In this document: positions 6,150 to 12,567 of the stretch, piece after piece | How positions within the stretch are numbered: position 1 is the stretch's first letter | Layout of the letters: every line of letters starts with the position of its first letter | Source of the DNA: Acholeplasmataceae bacterium UBA6235 | GTDB taxonomy: Bacteria > Bacillota_I > Bacilli_A > Acholeplasmatales > UBA5453 | Direction of reading: 5' to 3' | Length of the DNA: 12,567 nucleotides | Assembly (NCBI GenBank): GCA_002441525.1 | Contig: DJWH01000005.1 | Coordinates: 1 to 12,567 of the forward strand | Notes under the pieces: generated by a model | The model's input: only the letters and a program-made list of their open reading frames with translations | Told to the model about the DNA's origin: nothing | Database searches by the model: none | Position numbers and translations under genes: made by a program

Positions 6150-7226
6150 ATGAAAAAAACATTGGTTTTAGCATTACTCACGTTGGTGAGTGTGACATTG
6201 TCTGGTTGTGGTGTGGTCAGAAGCATCACATGTATCAACAAAGATAAACTGAACTTATTTAACTGGGGCGAATATATTGACCCAGCCATTTTAAGGGGAT
6301 TTGAAGAAGAGCATAACGTCTGTGTGACGATGTCTACTTTCGCATCCAATGAATCGGCCATCACTAAAATGAAAACACAAGCGTTTGATTTGGTGATCCC
6401 TTCCGATTACGCGATTGAACAAATGGTTCAAGAAGACCTCATTCAAACATTGGATTGGTCAAAGATTGAAAACTTCAATCCGAACACCGATTTAGCACCA
6501 GGGTTGGTATCGATTTTAAATGCGCTTGATTTTGATTTACTCGATTATGGGGTCCCGTATTTTTGGGGGAATGTCGGTATTTTATACAACAAGGATGTCG
6601 TATCCCAAAGTGAACTTGAAGCCCAAGAATGGGATATATTCAAATCATCCTCCTATGAAATTGCGTTTTATGATTCAGCTCGAGATGGCTTCATGGTCGC
6701 TTTAAAGAGTTTAGGTTATTCGATGAATACATCGACTCAAACCGAACTCAATGAAGCGGAAAACTGGTTGATGGATTTGGCCAATAAAAACAATGTGGTA
6801 TTCCTAACCGATGAAATCCTCGATGACATGGTCTCACTCACCTATGATTTAGCCCTAACTTATTCAGGGGACGCCATCTATTTGATGAGTGAACAAGAAA
6901 AACTCGATTTCTTCGTACCTAGCAGTGGAACAAACGTTTGGGTAGACGCGTTGGTCATTCCGAAGAATGCGAAAAATGTCGATTTGGCTTATGCATTCAT
7001 CAATTATGTGCTAACTGCAGAATCAGCGACCCTCAACACCGAATATGTCATGTATTCCAGCCCAAGAAAAGATGTCTATGAAGCGATGATTTCGGAAAGC
7101 TCAGATTTCTACGAATACCGTAATGCGTATAATGTTGTGATCCACACGAACGATGAAGTGTTCCGTTATGTACCAACGACTAAAGCGTTCATTTCGGATG
7201 CATGGGCGAGAATTCGCGCTTTATAA
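6150..7226 (+). CDS. potD: Spermidine/putrescine-binding lipoprotein PotD
   Basis: The substrate-binding subunit of the importer, 358 residues. It begins with a lipoprotein signal, MKKTLVLALLTLVSVTLSGC, with the lipobox LSGC and lipidated Cys20. The protein would therefore be anchored on the outside of the single membrane. The mature part opens with LNLFNWGEYIDPAILRGFE, the hallmark of PotD-type proteins, and contains FDLVIPSDYAIEQM, VPYFWGNVGILYNKD and FYDSARDGFMVALKSLGYS. The start ATG 6150 has AGGAGA 9 nt upstream. A TTG at 6141 in the same frame sits directly against that site and is unlikely. It is the last gene of the operon. Whether spermidine or putrescine is preferred cannot be told. 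Confidence 0.94.
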   Translation: MKKTLVLALLTLVSVTLSGCGVVRSITCINKDKLNLFNWGEYIDPAILRGFEEEHNVCVTMSTFASNESAITKMKTQAFDLVIPSDYAIEQMVQEDLIQTLDWSKIENFNPNTDLAPGLVSILNALDFDLLDYGVPYFWGNVGILYNKDVVSQSELEAQEWDIFKSSSYEIAFYDSARDGFMVALKSLGYSMNTSTQTELNEAENWLMDLANKNNVVFLTDEILDDMVSLTYDLALTYSGDAIYLMSEQEKLDFFVPSSGTNVWVDALVIPKNAKNVDLAYAFINYVLTAESATLNTEYVMYSSPRKDVYEAMISESSDFYEYRNAYNVVIHTNDEVFRYVPTTKAFISDAWARIRAL

Positions 7227-7240
7227 GATTAAAACCTATG

Positions 7241-7268
7241 GGATGTCACTAAAGTGACGTCCTTTTTT
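7241..7268 (+). terminator. Rho-independent terminator of the pot operon
   Basis: GGATGTCACT and AGTGACGTCC form a 10-bp stem with one T-G pair around an AA spacer, followed directly by six T. It begins 14 nt after the potD stop and separates the pot operon from the nusB operon. Confidence 0.9.
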
Positions 7269-7297
7269 ACGATTGAATTTATAAATTCACATTCTTG

Positions 7298-7306
7298 TGG
7301 TAAAAT
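7298..7306 (+). promoter_or_regulatory. Extended -10 promoter of the nusB operon
   Basis: TGGTAAAAT forms an extended -10 element (TGnTAAAAT) 22 nt before nusB. The best -35 candidate is a poor TTTATA at 7278-7283, 17 nt upstream. An extended -10 commonly makes up for a weak -35. GAGG, 7 nt before ATG 7329, serves as ribosome binding site. Confidence 0.65.
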
Positions 7307-7328
7307 GGAAAAGAATTGAGGTTTACTT

Positions 7329-7697
7329 ATGCAAACAAGACACGAAATTAGAATTGAAACCATGACATTTTTATATCAACAAGACCTTCGTGGGGATATT
7401 GTTGTTGAACCATTTAAAGAATCCTATGATTTGTACCACGCGGTTTTAGCCCATTTAGCTGAAATTGACCAATTAATCAAAGATACCTTGGTCAACTACA
7501 CCATCGAACGATTGTCCTTTGTTGACCGCGCCATCATCAGGCTCGCTGTATATGAAATGATGTATACCGATACACCAAAACCAATCGTCATCAATGAAGC
7601 CATAAAACTCACCAATGCTTACTCTAATTTAGAAGATGAAAAACAATCCGCTTTTACCAACCGCTTACTAGACAACATCTCCAAACGACTCGGGTGA
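7329..7697 (+). CDS. nusB: Transcription antitermination factor NusB
   Basis: NusB binds boxA RNA together with S10 (NusE) and helps RNA polymerase transcribe rRNA operons without premature stopping. At 122 residues it is at the short end for the family. Recognisable parts are RHEIRIETMTFLYQQDL at the N-terminus (family pattern R....LYQ), then RLSFVDRAIIRLAVYEMMY (about 62-80) with the conserved VDRAI.RLA.YE core, then PKPIVINEAIKLTNAYS, and finally FTNRLLDNI at the end. It is the first gene of its operon, has a GAGG site before the ATG, and ends in TGA 4 nt before xseA. Confidence 0.93.
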   Translation: MQTRHEIRIETMTFLYQQDLRGDIVVEPFKESYDLYHAVLAHLAEIDQLIKDTLVNYTIERLSFVDRAIIRLAVYEMMYTDTPKPIVINEAIKLTNAYSNLEDEKQSAFTNRLLDNISKRLG

Positions 7698-7701
7698 TAC
7701 C

Positions 7702-9051
7702 ATGCAAGACGTTAGATACCTAACGGTTTCCGCGTTAACCAAATACATTAAGCAAATCCTTGAAAACGATAAGCACTTAGGCCAAATCTATATCAAGGGT
7801 GAAATCTCGAATTTGACCAAACATAGCCGTGGTCATTTTTACTTTACACTCAAAGACGAGTCCGCTCAAATTCGCGTGACGATGTTTTCAAACTACGTCA
7901 AGAATTTAGTGTTTAGTCCTAAAGATGGTGACAAAGTCAGACTCTTTGGTTCGATGAGCGTGTATGAAGCTGGTGGGTCTTACGCCATCAATGCGTATAC
8001 CATGGAACAAGATGGTATTGGCAGTTTGTATCTCGCTTATGAAAAGCTCAAAAGAGAACTGCAAGACAAAGGCTATTTTGACGCCATAAGAAAAAAAACC
8101 ATTCCCGCTTATCCAAAAGCCATCGGGGTCATTACATCACCAACCGGGGCCGCCATTCGAGACATCATTCATACCATTGAAAGACGTTATCCAACCACCA
8201 GACTTTATTTATACCCAGCCTTGGTTCAAGGCGAAGAAGCGAAATATTCGATTGAAAAACAAATCAAACAAGCCAACCAAGATGGCTTAGTCGATGTCCT
8301 CATTGTGGGGCGTGGCGGTGGGTCGATTGAAGACCTGTGGGCATTCAATGAAATGCCAGTCATCGAAGCGATTTATCGTTCAGAGATACCCATCATTTCA
8401 GCGGTTGGGCACGAAACAGATTTTACCTTGGCTGATTTTGTATCCGACTTAAGGGCACCGACCCCTACCGCAGCAGGTGAACTCGCTACGCCAAGCAAAG
8501 ACAATTTATTAGAGACGGTCTTAGGGTATCAACGCGGCTTACAAGTCTATATTCAAAAATACCTCGAACAACAAAAAACGACCCTCATTCATTTGGATGA
8601 ACGCTTGATGGTGAATGCACCAGAAGCGCTCATCAAGCAATTGAAAGACCGGTATATAGTTTCGCAAGAAAACCTCAACAAAACCATGAATCAACTGCTG
8701 ATGCATAAAAGAAATCAAGCACAGATGTTGGCTCAACGCGTCACATCGTTTGATGTGGTCGCTTTGGTCCAATACAAAAAAGAGAAAAATGCTTACTTGG
8801 TCAGTCAATTAGAGAGTCATTACGAACGCATCATCTCCAAAAAAGACGATCATTTTCAACGGTTATTGCAAGCGTTGAAGCACCAAAATCCACTCACATT
8901 GATGGATAAAGGGTATACCTATACAACGAAAAATCAAAAACGCATCGAATCGATCGATGATATTGATATCAATGACACCATCGAAACCACACTCAAAGAT
9001 GGAAAACTCACCTCCGTGGTGAAACACAAGGAGACACACACATGGAAATGA
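7702..9051 (+). CDS. xseA: Exodeoxyribonuclease VII large subunit
   Basis: XseA is the catalytic subunit of exonuclease VII, which degrades single-stranded DNA from both ends into oligonucleotides. The 449 residues are of normal length. An OB-fold domain (about 1-105, with IYIKGEISNLTKHSRGHFYF) is followed by the catalytic core. The core contains IGVITSPTGAAIRDI (141-155), VGRGGGSIEDLWAFN (202-216), SAVGHETDFTLADFVSD (233-249) and RAPTPTAA (251-258). A long coiled-coil helix region (about 270-395) precedes a C-terminal beta segment with LMDKGYTYTTKNQK. A weak GGGTG lies before ATG 7702. It overlaps xseB by 10 nt, consistent with coupled production of the two subunits. Confidence 0.96.
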   Translation: MQDVRYLTVSALTKYIKQILENDKHLGQIYIKGEISNLTKHSRGHFYFTLKDESAQIRVTMFSNYVKNLVFSPKDGDKVRLFGSMSVYEAGGSYAINAYTMEQDGIGSLYLAYEKLKRELQDKGYFDAIRKKTIPAYPKAIGVITSPTGAAIRDIIHTIERRYPTTRLYLYPALVQGEEAKYSIEKQIKQANQDGLVDVLIVGRGGGSIEDLWAFNEMPVIEAIYRSEIPIISAVGHETDFTLADFVSDLRAPTPTAAGELATPSKDNLLETVLGYQRGLQVYIQKYLEQQKTTLIHLDERLMVNAPEALIKQLKDRYIVSQENLNKTMNQLLMHKRNQAQMLAQRVTSFDVVALVQYKKEKNAYLVSQLESHYERIISKKDDHFQRLLQALKHQNPLTLMDKGYTYTTKNQKRIESIDDIDINDTIETTLKDGKLTSVVKHKETHTWK

Positions 9052-9251
9052 CATTTGAACAAGCCATTCAAGCGTTAGAAAAAACCGTTAAAGCGCTTGA
9101 GAACAAGGACATTGCATTAGATGAAGCTGTCCGTCTATACAATGAAGGACTCAAACTTTCTAAAATTTGTTATGAATTATTAACCGCATCCGAAAAATTG
9201 GTGGTTAAAACCATCACGCCCAACGGCAGTGAGGATTTTAAACTAGAATAA
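9042..9251 (+). CDS. xseB: Exodeoxyribonuclease VII small subunit
   Basis: XseB is a small helical protein, several copies of which wrap the coiled coil of XseA in the exonuclease VII complex. The 69 residues match the family in length and pattern: MTFEQAIQALEKTVKALENKD, the central helix LDEAVRLYNEGLKLSKICYELL, and a short tail (quoted in pieces). The start ATG 9042 has GGAG 10 nt upstream within the xseA end. A second ATG 6 nt later (MTFEQ) is an alternative. The stop lies 9 nt before dxs. Confidence 0.93.
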   Translation: MEMTFEQAIQALEKTVKALENKDIALDEAVRLYNEGLKLSKICYELLTASEKLVVKTITPNGSEDFKLE

Positions 9252-9260
9252 GAGGTTTTT

Positions 9261-11096
9261 ATGCAGCTAAAAGACATCAAAGACCCAAAAGACATCAAAA
9301 CATTATCGATCAAAGAACTCGAAAGTTTATCTCAAGAGATACGCCATTTTTTGGTGGATTCTATCAGCAAAACCGGTGGTCACCTCGCCTCAAACTTAGG
9401 GGCGGTAGAGTTATCGATTGCGTTACATTATGTCTTTGAGTCACCCAAGGATCAGTTCATCTTTGACGTTGGACATCAATCCTATACCCACAAAATTTTA
9501 ACCGGCAGAGCCAGTCAATTCGAAACCTTGAGACAATATCAGGGTCTTTCAGGTTACATCAATTACCAAGAATCCATCCACGATGTGTGGGAATCAGGAC
9601 ATGCAGGTACTGCCGTATCCGCTTTACATGGGGTATTAAAGGCCAAGCAATTGAAACAAGAAGCGGGTACTGCCATCGCTTTGGTTGGTGATGGTTCCAT
9701 CACTTCCGGGATGAGTTTTGAAGCCCTCAACCTATTGGGGTCAGACCCAACCTTAAAAGGCATCGTCATTTTAAACGACAATAACATGTCGATTTCTAAA
9801 AACGTCGGTGCGCTATCTAAAGTATTGACCCTCCTTCGAGGCAATCGTTTCTTGATGAAACTCAGAAATGGAATTGCGAGAATAACCCCCAACCTATTGG
9901 TCCGTGTTTACCGTCGATTCAAACGCATGATCAAAGCGTTCTTTCAATCTGGGAATGTCTTTGAAGAATTGGGTTATGTCTATATCGGTCCAATCGATGG
10001 AAACGATTTGAAAACCGTCATTAAAACCTTAAAACAAGCACAGAAAATGAAAAAAAGTGTCGTCATCCACGCCGTGACTGAAAAAGGTAAAGGCTATGAA
10101 GTTGCCGCTACCGATAACGATGGTAAGTTTCATGGAGTGGGTTCATTTGACAAATCCACAGGTGCACCGACCAAAATCAATCACCAAGGGATGACATCTT
10201 TCTCCGAAGTCATATCGACTGCGATGATTGCGTATCAACATATCCAAAAGACATTCGTCGTCATGCCAGCGATGTTGGTCGGTACGAAGTTTGAAAAATT
10301 CTATCAACAATACCCAGACCGTTTGATCGATGTTGGGATTGCTGAAGAACATGCAGCGACGATGGCTTCAGCCTTATCACGTAATGGCATTCAAGTATTC
10401 TTACCGCTGTACGCCACTTTCAGCCAACGCGCTTATGATCAAATCATGAATGACATCGCGAGAAGCGATACCAAAGTCATCTTTGGCATCGACCGTGCTG
10501 GGTTTGTCGGCGACGATGGGTCTACCCATCAAGGCTTATACGACGTATCGATGTTCCATTCGATGCCAAACGTGGTCATCACGATGCCTTATGATGCGAA
10601 AGAAGCGTTTGACCTATTACATTATGGGTTTAGTCAATCTCACCCATTTGTCATTCGCTATCCTCGTTTAGAAACCCCGTTTGATTCTAATCATTTACCA
10701 TCATTTGATCCGATCACACTTTCCTGGCCAATATTGAGCGAAGGGATTGCTCAAGTCTGGATATCATATGGTCCTGGTTTGGATTTATTACAAAAAGCCA
10801 AATCCACTTTACATGTCGATGCGAGAATCATCAACGCCCGTTTCATTCGACCGATGGATTTAACTACCTTAAAACAAGCTTTAGATTTAAATGTGCCCGT
10901 ATTTGTGTACGAAGAAGCTTTTGGTTCTGGCACATTGTATCATCACATATTAGACTACATGGCTAAAGAAGGCTACCATCAAAAAATTCGTAACATGTCC
11001 GTGAAAGACATCATCCACCATGGGTCAAGAACCCACAACCAAATGGATGCGAAAATGGATCTTACAGCCCTCATGGAGGCTTTAAAAGACTTATGA
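9261..11096 (+). CDS. dxs: 1-deoxy-D-xylulose-5-phosphate synthase, divergent
   Basis: Dxs joins pyruvate and glyceraldehyde 3-phosphate, using thiamine diphosphate, to start the MEP route to isoprenoids. At 611 residues it is slightly short. The thiamine site is visible as VGDGSITSGM (142-151) with LNDNN (171-175). Also present are DVGHQSYTHKILTGR (69-83), GIAEEHAATMA (359-369) with Glu362 as the expected catalytic acid, IDRAGFVGDDGSTHQG (410-425) and FVIRYPR (463-469). Several usually constant positions differ from E. coli and B. subtilis as I know them: NDNEMSI is NDNNMSI, AEQHA is AEEHA, GPxDGHD is GPIDGND, and GHSST is GHAGT. The family is certain and activity is likely. AGAGG lies upstream of ATG 9261; the stop overlaps tlyA. 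Confidence 0.93.
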   Translation: MQLKDIKDPKDIKTLSIKELESLSQEIRHFLVDSISKTGGHLASNLGAVELSIALHYVFESPKDQFIFDVGHQSYTHKILTGRASQFETLRQYQGLSGYINYQESIHDVWESGHAGTAVSALHGVLKAKQLKQEAGTAIALVGDGSITSGMSFEALNLLGSDPTLKGIVILNDNNMSISKNVGALSKVLTLLRGNRFLMKLRNGIARITPNLLVRVYRRFKRMIKAFFQSGNVFEELGYVYIGPIDGNDLKTVIKTLKQAQKMKKSVVIHAVTEKGKGYEVAATDNDGKFHGVGSFDKSTGAPTKINHQGMTSFSEVISTAMIAYQHIQKTFVVMPAMLVGTKFEKFYQQYPDRLIDVGIAEEHAATMASALSRNGIQVFLPLYATFSQRAYDQIMNDIARSDTKVIFGIDRAGFVGDDGSTHQGLYDVSMFHSMPNVVITMPYDAKEAFDLLHYGFSQSHPFVIRYPRLETPFDSNHLPSFDPITLSWPILSEGIAQVWISYGPGLDLLQKAKSTLHVDARIINARFIRPMDLTTLKQALDLNVPVFVYEEAFGSGTLYHHILDYMAKEGYHQKIRNMSVKDIIHHGSRTHNQMDAKMDLTALMEALKDL

Positions 11097-11785
11097 GGCT
11101 CGATCACTACATGGTAGAAACCTACCACAAAACCCGCTCACAAGCGCAGGACCTCATCCGTCAAGGGAAAGTCATGGTGGGTAGTCAAATCATCACCAAA
11201 ACGGGTTATGATTTAAAACAAGAAAAAGTGACTATCCTCGAAGACAATCTATATGTCTCGAGGGGTGGTTTAAAATTATTAGACGCCATCACGGCGTTTA
11301 ACATCGACTTTAATCATCAAGTCGTTTGTGATATTGGTTCTTCCACCGGTGGATTTACCGATTGTGCTTTACAACACGGCGCTCAAAAAGTGTATGCTTA
11401 CGATGTGGGTACAGCGCAGATGCATGATCGTCTTAGACAACACCCTCAGGTTGAATTACATGAACAAACCAATATTTTAGACGTAGAATTGCCATCGGAT
11501 ATCGATATCTATACCATCGATGTCTCATTCACCTCTGTAAAACCCATCTTAAAACACCTTGAACTTAACCACGGACGATTCATCGTATTGGTTAAACCAC
11601 AGTTTGAAGTTGGACCAGAATACATCAAAGATGGCATCGTTAAAGACACAAAAAAGCAATTAGAGGCTTTAGACGGTATTATACATTATGCCAAGCAGTT
11701 GAATTTTCAAATCCTTGCCCATAAAACCTCAGACTTACTTGGTAAAATGGGCAACCAAGAATTTTTACTCTTTCTTTCAAAGTAA
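11093..11785 (+). CDS. tlyA: TlyA-family rRNA 2'-O-methyltransferase
   Basis: TlyA-type enzymes methylate the ribose 2'-OH of cytidines in rRNA using S-adenosylmethionine; the same family is often annotated as hemolysin. At 230 residues it is slightly short. An S4 RNA-binding domain (about 1-55, with RLDHYMVETYHKTRSQAQDL) leads to an FtsJ-like methyltransferase with DIGSSTGGFTDCAL (80-93) for the cofactor. The K-D-K-E catalytic set is visible as Lys61, Asp143 in IDVSF, Lys168 in LVKPQFE and Glu223 in GNQEF. The ATG overlaps the dxs stop (ATGA), and a GGAGG 13 nt upstream may serve it. Which rRNA positions are modified cannot be told; the name TlyA should not be read as evidence of hemolysis. 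Confidence 0.93.
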   Translation: MRLDHYMVETYHKTRSQAQDLIRQGKVMVGSQIITKTGYDLKQEKVTILEDNLYVSRGGLKLLDAITAFNIDFNHQVVCDIGSSTGGFTDCALQHGAQKVYAYDVGTAQMHDRLRQHPQVELHEQTNILDVELPSDIDIYTIDVSFTSVKPILKHLELNHGRFIVLVKPQFEVGPEYIKDGIVKDTKKQLEALDGIIHYAKQLNFQILAHKTSDLLGKMGNQEFLLFLSK

Positions 11786-11794
11786 GGTGATGTT

Positions 11795-12567
11795 ATGTTA
11801 AAAACCCTCAAAATCGAAAATCTCGCCATCATCGAGGATTTAAGTGTCGACTTCAACCCATCGATGACTGCTTTAACGGGTCAAACCGGGGCAGGTAAAA
11901 GTTTACTCATCGACTCCTTGAAGTTGTTGTTTGGTGCGAGAGCTGATGCAGACCTCATCCGTTATGGGGCAGACAACGCCACCGTTTTGGGTGTTTTTAC
12001 CGATATTCGAAAGCCTTTAGGGGATTATTTGAAAACCTTGGATATCGATCAAACCACATTAACCATCAAACGAGAAATCAGTCGAAACAATAAAAATCAA
12101 ATTACGGTGAATCAAAAAAACATCACCCTATCAGAACTCAAGCGTATCGCGTTTTTCTTAGGCGATATCCATGAACAACATGATATATCCAAACTATTGG
12201 ATCCTAAACTCCAATTGTCCTTGATTGACCAAATGGACCCAGATGGGATTTCACCGTTATTCAATCAATATTTGCTAACGAAAGAAAACTACTTAACACA
12301 ACTTAAAAAATACGAACAAGCCAAAAAAGAACAACAATCCAAAACAGAAGCGTTAGAACGACTCAAAGACGAACAAGATGAACTCAAAAAGTTTGGTTTA
12401 AACCTAACGGAAGCGGCCGAATTGGCTGAGAAAATTGAAAAACTATCCCATGAAGAAAAAATCGTCTCTCGTGTATCTAGAGCGTATGAGATTTTAGATG
12501 AATTGTATCAAAAAGGCGATTTATACGAAGCCGCGGATGCGTTATCGGAAATTAAAGTCTACGATGG
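11795..12567 (+). CDS. recN: DNA repair protein RecN, 3' end outside the window
   Basis: RecN is an SMC-like ATPase acting early in double-strand break repair. The first 257 codons are present and the frame is open at the right edge. It starts MLKTLKIENLAIIEDL, typical of RecN, at ATG 11795 with AAGGTGA just upstream; the overlapping ATG at 11790 is in another frame. Walker A is GQTGAGKS (29-36), where RecN usually has GETGAGKS. GDIHEQHD (123-130) corresponds to the usual DIHGQH motif. From about residue 150, Lys/Glu-rich sequence with many Leu forms the first arm of the coiled coil. In Bacillus argR sits between the tlyA homologue and recN; here the two are 9 nt apart. Confidence 0.92.
   Translation, partial: MLKTLKIENLAIIEDLSVDFNPSMTALTGQTGAGKSLLIDSLKLLFGARADADLIRYGADNATVLGVFTDIRKPLGDYLKTLDIDQTTLTIKREISRNNKNQITVNQKNITLSELKRIAFFLGDIHEQHDISKLLDPKLQLSLIDQMDPDGISPLFNQYLLTKENYLTQLKKYEQAKKEQQSKTEALERLKDEQDELKKFGLNLTEAAELAEKIEKLSHEEKIVSRVSRAYEILDELYQKGDLYEAADALSEIKVYD

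Noticed and set aside
9269..9299. Direct repeat AAAAGACATCAAA at the start of dxs
   Set aside because: The two copies are in frame and encode KDIKDPKDIK, which fits the normal Dxs N-terminus (xSPxDLKKLS-like). This is coding bias, not a regulatory repeat.

Overview
The window looks like a chromosomal piece of a low-GC Gram-positive bacterium of the Mollicutes/Tenericutes kind, most likely Acholeplasma or a close relative. The gene order resembles Bacillus-type Firmicutes but is stripped down, and Shine-Dalgarno sites and sigma-A-type promoters are recognisable. UGA is used as a stop: potB, nusB, xseA and dxs all end in TGA exactly where the next gene starts. This argues against Mycoplasma or Spiroplasma, which read UGA as Trp. 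The organism call is inference from sequence features only.

Layout. (1) Bases 1 to about 2074 are a strikingly AT-rich accessory segment. It holds the tail of a two-helix membrane protein that runs off the left edge, an 82-codon coding remnant without a normal start, an unrecognised 380-residue protein overlapping that remnant, and a doubtful 60-codon ORF. (2) A 26-bp palindromic terminator separates this from ssrA (tmRNA) on the minus strand, whose predicted tag is GNQNLQFAA. Upstream of ssrA, on the same strand, lies an AlkD-like DNA alkylation repair protein with a TTG start. (3) On the plus strand, a consensus promoter and a 124-nt leader with a strong hairpin precede a tight potABCD operon for polyamine import, closed by a terminator. 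(4) A second plus-strand operon runs nusB-xseA-xseB-dxs-tlyA-recN, with recN cut by the right edge.

How the parts work together. PotA (ATPase), PotB and PotC (permeases) and PotD (binding lipoprotein) form one importer. The nusB block is the familiar Firmicutes neighbourhood linking transcription antitermination, exonuclease VII, isoprenoid precursor synthesis, rRNA methylation and recombination repair. It lacks the folD, ispA and argR genes found there in Bacillus. The most unusual parts are the unclassified accessory segment against the 3' end of ssrA, the duplicated -35-like element plus hairpin in the pot leader, and a divergent Dxs. No demonstrably new system can be proven from sequence alone.
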